Positions 13,135 through 18,017 of a DNA stretch of 18,017 nucleotides are shown in pieces. The stretch spans positions 1 to 18,017 of the forward strand of contig CAZBNJ010000035.1 in the NCBI GenBank assembly GCA_964493515.1. The letters run 5' to 3'. The position numbers and the translations under genes are program-made. Position 1 is the first letter of the stretch. Every line of letters starts with the position of its first letter. Origin of the DNA: CANRIN01 sp964493515. GTDB lineage: Bacteria > Bacillota > Clostridia > Oscillospirales > JAAYOS01. The notes beneath the pieces are model-generated. The model searched no databases. It saw only the letters and a program-made list of their open reading frames with translations, and was not told where the DNA came from.

Positions 13135-14627
13135 ATTTTTTCCTCCTTGCGTTGAGCGTCGGCGCGAAGCACCCGCACCGTTCTATTCATATTATACCAT
13201 TTTGTCTGCAAAAATGATAGTGCTTTTTGTGTAATTTTTTCACCCGGCGCGACGACCGGCACTCCCGGCGGGTAGGGTGCGAGTATCTCGGCGGCGACGC
13301 GGCCGACGGCATCGGCGAGGGGCACGGTCTCGGTGGGGGAGAACAGGGCTGTGCGCATATCAGTGACGCGCTCGGGCATCTGGTGTGTGAGGTGTTGCGG
13401 CGCAACGGTTTCGTGGGTTGCGTCAGTCGTCCGAAAATGCGCCGCGCAGTCGACGATGGCGCGCTCGAGGCGGTCGAAATCCGATTCGCTGTCGGCGGCG
13501 GTGAGGATGAACACGACGAAGCGGTCGTCCGCCATCTCCGCGACCACGCCGCGTTCGCGCTCGAGCCACTCCGCCGCCGTCTCGCCGCGCGTGCCGACAA
13601 AGCCGACAGTCAAGCGGCATGGGTCGGCGGCGTTCGCCTCGAAGGTCGGAACGGACACGCCATTGACGTCGGAGAGCTTGCGGCGCAACGCTTCCGCCGA
13701 TGCGATGGTGCTGTCGAGGGCGGTGCGGCCTTCGGGGGAGAGGGCACGGCTGAGCGCGAGGTCGAGCGACGCGAGCACCGCGTAGGAGGGGCTGGAGCTT
13801 CCGAAGAGCTGCATCCCTCGGAGCAGCTTGTCCTTGGTGAAAAAGCTGCCGTCGGTGAGGGCGAACGCCGCGCCGCCCAGGGCTTCGAGGGTTTTGTGCG
13901 CCGAAAATACGGCGACGACATTCGGATGGGAGCAGAGACCGGGACTTCGACCGGTTTCGCTTGCGAAATCGCAGCCGCTTCGGCATGGCTGCGAAGGGAG
14001 AAGTTCAATGCGGCACGGTAGATGTTTGCGGGTCGCGCCGATAACCGCCCCTGCCGCATGGGCTGAATCGACTATCAGCGGGACGTCGAACTCGGCGCAT
14101 ACCGCTGCGAGCTCATTTGCGCGGCAGTACGAGCCGTAATAGTTGGGGGCGGTGATGTAGACCGCGTCGGGACGAGAGGCGGTCAGAGCGGCGCGGAGAG
14201 CGTCAGGCGGCACACCTGTCGCGATGCCGTCCGACGAATATTCGGGGTAGAGAAAGTCGACCGAGCAGCCGAGCAGCGCGCACGCCGAAAAGAAGGAGCG
14301 GTGCGCGTCGCGGGCAGCGAGTATGCGGGGATTTGGGTTCGTGAAAGCGACGGCGGCGAGGGCTGCTTGGATCAGCAGCGTCGAGCCTCCGGCGCAAAAA
14401 ACGCAATCGACCGCGTCGAGGGCTTGGGCGACCTCCCTTTCCGCGCGGCGGATGATGTTTTCGTCGAGGTCGTAGAGGTTGCCGGTGTCGCACAGCTCGG
14501 TGAAGTCGATGCGCTCTATCGGTTGGGGCAGAACGGGTTTCCCCTTGTGTCCAGGCATATGTCCGCGATAGGTCTCGCGCTTCGCGCGCTCGAGCAGTTT
14601 TTCGAGCAGGATGGGTTTGTAGCTCAT
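13131..14627 (-). CDS. Orn/Lys/Arg decarboxylase-family PLP protein (YaaO-like)
   Basis: The 498-aa product belongs to fold-type I PLP decarboxylases for lysine, ornithine or arginine; the true substrate cannot be read from sequence. It shows PGHKGKP near the N-terminus, DFTELCDTGNLYDLDENI, the cofactor region (FCAGGSTLLIQAALAA), DSAHAAG, and the PLP-binding Lys245 in SAHKTLEAL, then YPPGVPVVAPGE near the C-terminus. It lacks the receiver-like wing of the long enterobacterial enzymes and matches the short Bacillus type. About 30 extra residues (about 202-236, Cys/Pro/Ser-rich) lie between DSAHAAG and the lysine, coded by hairpin-rich DNA. The ATG overlaps the TGA of the RCC1 gene. Position before darA-holB equals that of yaaO in B. 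subtilis. Confidence 0.9.
   Translation of the reverse strand: MSYKPILLEKLLERAKRETYRGHMPGHKGKPVLPQPIERIDFTELCDTGNLYDLDENIIRRAEREVAQALDAVDCVFCAGGSTLLIQAALAAVAFTNPNPRILAARDAHRSFFSACALLGCSVDFLYPEYSSDGIATGVPPDALRAALTASRPDAVYITAPNYYGSYCRANELAAVCAEFDVPLIVDSAHAAGAVIGATRKHLPCRIELLPSQPCRSGCDFASETGRSPGLCSHPNVVAVFSAHKTLEALGGAAFALTDGSFFTKDKLLRGMQLFGSSSPSYAVLASLDLALSRALSPEGRTALDSTIASAEALRRKLSDVNGVSVPTFEANAADPCRLTVGFVGTRGETAAEWLERERGVVAEMADDRFVVFILTAADSESDFDRLERAIVDCAAHFRTTDATHETVAPQHLTHQMPERVTDMRTALFSPTETVPLADAVGRVAAEILAPYPPGVPVVAPGEKITQKALSFLQTKWYNMNRTVRVLRADAQRKEEKI
13191..13199 (-). promoter_or_regulatory. possible internal extended -10 promoter for darA-holB
   Basis: Minus-strand TGGTATAAT lies in an unusually AT-rich patch at the 3' end of the decarboxylase gene, about 57 bases before the darA start. 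The -10 is perfect with a TGN extension, but no good -35 hexamer is present, which is acceptable for extended -10 promoters. Confidence 0.5.
13930..14022 (-). repeat. in-frame hairpin-rich insertion inside the decarboxylase gene
   Basis: Two adjoining perfect inverted repeats, TTTCGC-TT-GCGAAA (13955-13968) and TCGCAGCC with GGCTGCGA (13969-13994, ten-base loop), lie in a segment that codes for residues about 202-236. Relatives as I remember them have only about 26 residues between the AHG motif and the PLP lysine; here there are about 56. The extra peptide is rich in Cys, Pro and Ser. The boundaries are approximate. Confidence 0.45.
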
Positions 14628-15844
14628 GCGCGGGAGACGTTCATGTTTATCTTGGGCGCCTGGACGGGGGTGGTGCTGTACGGCGTTTCGGCGGGGTCGA
14701 GCCCGAGCTGGCCGTGGCTGTTGTCCCCCCACGCGTAGACGGTCATGTTTTGGGTCATCGCCATGACGTGGTTGCGGCCGGCGGAGAGGCTTATCACGCC
14801 GGTGAGACCTTCGACCTTGGCGGGGTTGCGGGCGATGCGGGCTTCGTCGCTGTACAGCTCCTCCTCGGTGTCGTAGTCGATGCCTCTGCCGAGCTGTCCG
14901 CGCTGGTCGCTTCCCCAGCCTCCCCACGTCCAGACGTTGCCGTCGCCGTCCTTTGCGGCGCAGAAGCAATCGCCCGCGACGAGCGAGAAAATTTCGGGCA
15001 GGTCGAGCTGTCCGTAGCCGTAAAGAAGCCCGGAGGTGTGCGGGTCAAATACATACACCTTCGCGTCGGCGTCGAGGATATATATCTCGGAATACGCTCC
15101 GTCGGTGGTGCTGCCGCCGGTGCATACGACCTCGACGGCGCGCTCGGCCTCGGGGATGCGGACGGGCGTGACGAAAACGTCGTAGCTCATATCCCTGCCC
15201 CAGACCCAGACGTGGCCGTCCATGTCGATGGCGGCGCAGAGGTCACCGCCGTAGCAGCAGGCTATCTGGCTGATGCCCTCGAGCGAGCCGACGCGCAGCG
15301 GGGTGTTGGTGTGCAGGATGCTCTCGTCGGCGAGGAGCTGGCCGCTCGCGTTCGAGCCCCAGCCGTAGATGGTGCCGTCCTTTTTGAGCACGAGGGTGAA
15401 GTCCCTGCCGCTGACTATCTGCTTTGCGTCGGAGAGGTCGGCGGAGACGTAGCGCGCGGTGGGGTCGAGCTTTGCGGTGGTCTCGTCGTAGACGAAGCGC
15501 ACCGGTTCGGTTATCGCGACGGTGGAGACATCGCCGAAGGGCAGGTCGGCGGGGATGCCGGTAGCCATCAGTCCGTCGGAGGTGAGGAACACGGCGGTGG
15601 TGTCGGTTATCGCGACATCGAGCGCGACCTTGGGATTGGTGAGCTTGTAGGGCTTGTGCGACTCGCCGTCGCTGAACAGGCTGCGGTCGCCGTAGCAGTA
15701 GAACTCGTCGTCGGAGGTGAACAGGATGGACAGGTCGTCCTCCGCCTCGAACGAATAGAGCACCGCTTCGACGCATGACGACATGGCAATCGACATACTG
15801 AATGTTATGGTTAGTATGAGTAATACCGAAAGTATTCGTTTCAT
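14624..15844 (-). CDS. secreted RCC1-repeat (beta-propeller) protein, probable lipoprotein
   Basis: The 406-aa product begins with a signal sequence (MKRILSVLLILTITFSMSIA) ending in MSSC, an imperfect lipobox that suggests a lipid-anchored cysteine. The rest contains RCC1-type repeats with the W-G core: DGTIYGWGSNASGQL, DGHVWVWGRDM, DGNVWTWGGWGSDQRGQLG and MTVYAWGDNSHGQLGL, with weaker copies before. Such proteins fold as a seven-bladed propeller and usually bind other proteins; a function in this setting is unknown. ATG 15844 has AAAGGAG seven bases upstream. The stop overlaps the decarboxylase start. The upstream space is almost entirely filled by repeat copy B, so its promoter lies in the repeat or further upstream. 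Confidence 0.88.
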   Translation of the reverse strand: MKRILSVLLILTITFSMSIAMSSCVEAVLYSFEAEDDLSILFTSDDEFYCYGDRSLFSDGESHKPYKLTNPKVALDVAITDTTAVFLTSDGLMATGIPADLPFGDVSTVAITEPVRFVYDETTAKLDPTARYVSADLSDAKQIVSGRDFTLVLKKDGTIYGWGSNASGQLLADESILHTNTPLRVGSLEGISQIACCYGGDLCAAIDMDGHVWVWGRDMSYDVFVTPVRIPEAERAVEVVCTGGSTTDGAYSEIYILDADAKVYVFDPHTSGLLYGYGQLDLPEIFSLVAGDCFCAAKDGDGNVWTWGGWGSDQRGQLGRGIDYDTEEELYSDEARIARNPAKVEGLTGVISLSAGRNHVMAMTQNMTVYAWGDNSHGQLGLDPAETPYSTTPVQAPKINMNVSRA

Positions 15845-15858
15845 GGGGATTCTCCTTT

Positions 15859-15993
15859 CTGTCACGCCTCGGCTGGACGCGCGGCCGCGGCCCTAACGCA
15901 TACCGGCAATCCGCTGCGGTGCGAGCGGGGCTCGCGTCCTCGCGGCGTTAGCCGGTTGCGCGTTAGTTCCGCTGCGCGTCTGCCTCGGCGATT
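15859..15993 (-). repeat. structured repeat, copy B (between HTH gene and RCC1 gene)
   Basis: Homologous to copy A at 123-258 along its whole length. Helices: P1 GACGCGC 15876-15882 with GCGCGTC 15974-15980; P2 15893-15907 with 15951-15966 (CTAACGC with GCGTTAG, ACCGGC with GCCGGT); P3 GCGAGC 15921-15926 with GCTCGC 15930-15935 and a GGG loop. Relative to copy A, three pairs in P1, two in P2 and one in P3 are changed on both sides so that pairing is kept. It begins directly after the TAG of the HTH gene and ends just before the RCC1 ribosome-binding site. Confidence 0.8.
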
Positions 15994-16893
15994 CTATTCC
16001 TCCTCTTGGAGCATTAGACGCTTGGCGGCGTACTCGTAGGCGGAACGGAAGTCCTCCTGCTCGCGGGCGGCGTTTTCGAGGGCGGCGTAGACGTCGTTTA
16101 GCAGTACGCGCGAGCCGTCGTTCTGCGCCGCGTCCGCCGCGAGCTTCAGCTCCTCGAGCGCGTCCTTGCCGTTGCCGGCGTTCATCAAGTCTCTGCCGTT
16201 GAGGTAGTGGCGCATGGCGCGAGACCAGGCGTCGGACGGCTCCTCGTGCGGCGGGCGGTGCATACGCTCGAGCCGCTCGGCGAACCAGAATCGTTCGATA
16301 AGCTCGGTGCGCTCGGCTATGCCGCCGCGCTGTTCCTCCTGCCAGAGCGCCTTTGCCGCCTCGCGGCCGTCGGCGATGGCGGAGGCGTTGGTGGAGCGGA
16401 CGGCGCAGAGCATTATGAGCTGGTTGCACTCGACGACGACATCGCCCATGTAGTAGAGCGTCTGCGCGTTGTGCTTCAAAGCCTCGCGGGCATAGGCGCG
16501 AGCGGTGGACAGCTCTCCCGCGCGGTAGTTCTCGCGGGCAAGTCCGGTGCAGGCGAGCGCGCGGAGGGCGGATATTTCGTCGACGCGGTCCGGCTCGTTG
16601 GATTCGGCGTGCTCGAGCTGCTCAAGGGTGCGTTTGCAGTCGCCGCGGCGATAGCTGGAGCGGGCGCTGTCCACGCCGGGACGGTCGCTTACCTTGCTTG
16701 AGCCGTCGCCGAGGAAGTAGTTGGTGGGCATACCGAGCTTCTGCGCGATGTATTCGAGCGTCTTGAGCGACGGTGTCGCCGAGCCGTTTTCTATCTTGGA
16801 GAGCATATTGCGGGTGATGCGGTCGCCCGCGACCTGGCGCTGCGTAAGGCCTTTTGCCTGGCGGGTGCGCTGTATTTTTTCGCCCATTGTCAT
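15994..16893 (-). CDS. XRE-family HTH regulator with TPR-like C-terminal region
   Basis: The 299-aa product has an N-terminal helix-turn-helix (about 3-60: GEKIQRTRQAKGLTQRQVA, then RNMLSKIENGSATPSLKTLEYIAQKLG, then YFLGD) followed by a long, Ala/Glu/Arg-rich helical region with TPR-like spacing (for example LACTGLARENYRAGELSTARAYAREAL and AYEYAAKRL). This layout resembles the Rgg/PlcR group, where the TPR part senses a peptide, but the ligand here is unknown and no small peptide gene stands out nearby. ATG 16893 has GGGAGG ten bases upstream. The frame runs open far upstream through the divergent rnhA gene, which is not coding for it. A palindrome overlaps its promoter, consistent with autoregulation. 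Confidence 0.85.
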   Translation of the reverse strand: MTMGEKIQRTRQAKGLTQRQVAGDRITRNMLSKIENGSATPSLKTLEYIAQKLGMPTNYFLGDGSSKVSDRPGVDSARSSYRRGDCKRTLEQLEHAESNEPDRVDEISALRALACTGLARENYRAGELSTARAYAREALKHNAQTLYYMGDVVVECNQLIMLCAVRSTNASAIADGREAAKALWQEEQRGGIAERTELIERFWFAERLERMHRPPHEEPSDAWSRAMRHYLNGRDLMNAGNGKDALEELKLAADAAQNDGSRVLLNDVYAALENAAREQEDFRSAYEYAAKRLMLQEEE

Positions 16894-16929
16894 AAAGCGT
16901 ATACCTCCCTGTTGAATTGAGTTTACTAT

Positions 16930-16959
16930 ATTATAACACAATATATGTGTACAAATCAA
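16930..16959 (-). promoter_or_regulatory. sigma-A promoter of the HTH gene
   Basis: Minus-strand TTGATT (16959-16954), an 18-base spacer and a perfect TATAAT (16935-16930), 37 bases before the start codon. Confidence 0.75.
16936..16950. promoter_or_regulatory. candidate operator in the HTH gene promoter
   Basis: ACACA (16936-16940) and TGTGT (16946-16950) flank ATATA, filling the spacer between -35 and -10. A repressor bound here would block the promoter; the HTH protein itself is the natural candidate. Confidence 0.45.
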
Positions 16960-16985
16960 TAACGGGATGTAAATTTTAGTTTGCG

Positions 16986-17014
16986 TTGCAAGCGGGGGGC
17001 GGGTGTGGTAGAAT
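16986..17014 (+). promoter_or_regulatory. sigma-A promoter of rnhA
   Basis: TTGCAA (16986-16991), a 17-base G-rich spacer and TAGAAT (17009-17014), divergent from the HTH gene promoter. Transcription should start near 17021, only a few bases before the ribosome-binding site of the leader ORF. Confidence 0.65.
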
Positions 17015-17038
17015 AGGGATGGATATTGGAGGCGTGAC

Positions 17039-17062
17039 ATGACAAGGCAGGTGCGTGGATGA
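17039..17062 (+). CDS. seven-codon leader ORF coupled to rnhA
   Basis: ATG at 17039 has a near-ideal GGAGG (17028-17032) six bases upstream and encodes MTRQVRG. Its TGA (17060-17062) overlaps the rnhA start codon in ATGA. The only strong ribosome-binding site in the rnhA leader therefore serves this mini-ORF, so rnhA would be translated by coupling. It could also be chance. Confidence 0.45.
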   Translation: MTRQVRG

Positions 17063-17496
17063 AACGAGTGACGATATACACTGATGGAGCGTGCTCCGGA
17101 AACCCGGGTCCCGGGGGCTGGGGCGCTGTGCTGATATATGGCGGGCATCGGCTGGAGATGAGCGGCGGCGAGAAGCAGACGACGAACAATCGGATGGAGC
17201 TGACCGGAGCCATCGAGGCGCTGTCGCGGCTGAACCAGCCGTGCGCGGTGGAGCTGTGGTCGGACAGCCGATACCTTGTGGACGGACTGGAGAAGGGCTG
17301 GGCGAAGTCCTGGCGGGCGCGCGGCTGGAAGAGGAAGGACGGCAGTCCCGCGCTGAATCCCGAGCTGTGGGAGCGGCTGCTTGAGCTGTGCGAGAAGCAC
17401 GACGTGACGCTGCGGTGGGTGAAGGGGCACGCCGAGAACGCGGAGAACAACCGGTGCGACGAGATGGCGGTGGCAGAGGCGCGGAAGTATTTTTAA
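17059..17496 (+). CDS. rnhA: ribonuclease HI
   Basis: RNase HI removes RNA from RNA-DNA hybrids (R-loops, primers). The 145-aa product is canonical: YTDGACSGNPGPGGWGAVL at the start, NNRMELTGAIEAL, LWSDSRYLVDG and WVKGHAENAENNRCDEMA. The catalytic set D9, E47, D69 and D134 with H124 is complete. The basic protrusion (KSWRARGWKRKDG) is present, as in E. coli RNase HI. The start follows the family norm, but the best ribosome-binding site upstream belongs to a seven-codon ORF that overlaps it. The gene is followed by a parS-like palindrome and a strong terminator. Confidence 0.97.
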   Translation: MKRVTIYTDGACSGNPGPGGWGAVLIYGGHRLEMSGGEKQTTNNRMELTGAIEALSRLNQPCAVELWSDSRYLVDGLEKGWAKSWRARGWKRKDGSPALNPELWERLLELCEKHDVTLRWVKGHAENAENNRCDEMAVAEARKYF

Positions 17497-17545
17497 GACC
17501 TTGGGGCTGCTCGCCCCCAAAACAGCGAATCGCGGATTGGCGGGA

Positions 17546-17563
17546 ATGTTCCACGTGGAACAT
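17546..17563. promoter_or_regulatory. candidate parS (ParB-binding) site 2
   Basis: The same 18-bp palindrome as at 83-100, here inside a 24-bp perfect inverted repeat (17543-17566) flanked by GG and CC. Read in reverse it spells MFHVEH, the start of an overlong spurious minus-strand ORF. No T-run follows, and a separate terminator lies 23 bases downstream, so a role in termination is unlikely for this copy. Confidence 0.7.
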
Positions 17564-17588
17564 TCCGCGCGAAAAAAGAAAAATTTTT

Positions 17589-17628
17589 GAGGAGTTGACC
17601 GATTTGGGTCAACTCCTCTGTTGTTTTG
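17589..17628 (+). terminator. intrinsic terminator after rnhA
   Basis: GAGGAGTTGACC (17589-17600) pairs perfectly with GGTCAACTCCTC (17607-17618) over a six-base loop and is followed by TGTTGTTTT. On the other strand the stem is followed by AAAAATTTTT sequence (17577-17588), so it may work in both directions. Confidence 0.8.
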
Positions 17629-17665
17629 CGCGCTTGATGGAGCGCGGTTTTCGTACTGCGCAAAA
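17624..17665. repeat. inverted repeat in the leader of the unknown gene
   Basis: TTTTGCGC (17624-17631) and GCGCAAAA (17658-17665) are perfect 8-base arms separated by 26 bases, just upstream of the gene starting at 17690. I could not identify a clear promoter in this gap. The repeat could be an operator or a leader hairpin. Confidence 0.35.
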
Positions 17666-17689
17666 TTTGAGAATGACGGAGGGTTTTTT

Positions 17690-17989
17690 ATGAGTTTTGC
17701 GGAGGAGCTGTTGAAGGCGAGCAGGACGGATGTGTTCAGGCTGAAGGACGGCATGACGGCGCGACAGCTCGCGGGGCTGGATCTGCGGCTGGTTCAGAGC
17801 TACAAGCGGACCGAGAACACGATAGAGGTGAAGTTTGTAGACGTCATGAAGCTGTGCGAGATAGCGGACAGTCGCGACGGCGGGGAGGTCGGCGGCGGAC
17901 AGGGCAGCAGGGGCGGAACGCGTCTCCGCGAGCTGCTTGGGGTATGCGCGGACGCCGCCGACGCGGACGGGAGTGAGACGACGGAATGA
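17690..17989 (+). CDS. hypothetical protein, 99 aa
   Basis: ATG at 17690 has GGAGGG seven bases upstream. The product starts MSFAEELLKASRTDVFRLKDGMTARQLAGL (here read as MSFAEELLKASRTDVF, then RLKDGMTARQLAGL) and continues with a mixed alpha/beta stretch (SYKRTENTIEVKFVDVMKLCEIA). It ends in a Gly-rich linker and an acidic Ala/Asp-rich tail. There is no signal peptide or membrane helix. I do not recognise the family. The in-frame extension up to 17621 runs through the terminator and is unlikely to be translated. The stop overlaps a following ATG in ATGA, so it may lead an operon that leaves the window. Confidence 0.7.
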   Translation: MSFAEELLKASRTDVFRLKDGMTARQLAGLDLRLVQSYKRTENTIEVKFVDVMKLCEIADSRDGGEVGGGQGSRGGTRLRELLGVCADAADADGSETTE

Positions 17990-18017
17990 GCGTTCTGCGT
18001 GGGTGGGTACAGGTCGG
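17986..18017 (+). CDS. start of a further CDS, cut by the window edge
   Basis: ATG at 17986 overlaps the previous stop (ATGA) and opens a frame MSVLRGWVQV to the edge. The start context is weak (GACGG upstream), and the case rests on the stop-start overlap seen repeatedly in this window. Confidence 0.4.
   Translation, partial: MSVLRGWVQV

Noticed and set aside
17507..17526. GGGGC/GCCCC hairpin just after rnhA as its terminator
   Set aside because: The stem is short and has no T-run on the + strand; the hairpin at 17589-17628 is a far better terminator.
16976..17563. Minus-strand ORF starting MFHVEH opposite rnhA
   Set aside because: Its start is the parS-like palindrome read as codons, a familiar annotation artefact; the rest is the reverse complement of conserved rnhA.
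16894..17754. Upstream extension of the HTH frame to 586 codons
   Set aside because: It runs antisense through rnhA and beyond the HTH promoter; the ATG at 16893 has a good ribosome-binding site and the conserved HTH start.

Overview
The window looks like chromosomal DNA of a high-GC, spore-forming Firmicute (class Clostridia or a close uncultured relative). The support is a spore cortex lytic enzyme (SleB), RNase Y, a MecA-like ClpC adaptor, the cyclic-di-AMP receptor DarA beside DNA polymerase III delta prime, an FMN riboswitch in front of a RibU transporter, and consensus sigma-A promoters in AT-rich gaps between GC-rich genes. I see no phage, transposase, CRISPR array, tRNA or rRNA. No gap without a gene reaches 300 bases.

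Layout. 1-258: the end of something on the left edge, a parS-like palindrome that also has terminator form, and copy A of a structured repeat. 259-3217: rny (-), sleB (+) and mecA-like (-). 3218-9001: a short intergenic region with two outward promoters and two candidate operators, then a + operon MoxR ATPase / DUF58 / transglutaminase (stop-start overlaps), followed by a DUF2500-like membrane protein. This is the widespread MoxR-DUF58-transglutaminase cell-envelope module (compare B. subtilis yeaC-yeaD-yebA). 9022-11935 (-): FMN riboswitch and ribU, then DUF3842, then a separately promoted attenuator-like leader and larC (nickel-pincer cofactor synthesis). 11968-16893 (-): an HTH/TPR regulator, repeat copy B, an RCC1-repeat secreted protein, an Orn/Lys/Arg decarboxylase-family protein, darA and holB. 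The last four genes overlap or nearly touch. The order resembles B. subtilis yaaO-tmk-darA-yaaR-holB without tmk and yaaR. 16894-18017 (+): rnhA behind a seven-codon leader ORF, a second parS-like palindrome, a strong terminator, an unknown 99-aa protein and the start of a further gene.

Most notable: (i) two copies, plus a fragment, of a roughly 135-bp repeat that sits immediately behind stop codons and whose three nested helices are kept by compensatory base changes; (ii) a larC leader with three CAGAAG loops and a chain of four alternative pairing segments around a terminator; (iii) two identical 18-bp parS-type palindromes near the two ends of the window; (iv) an in-frame, hairpin-rich insertion in the decarboxylase next to its PLP lysine. 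All functional statements come from reading motifs; no database search was run.
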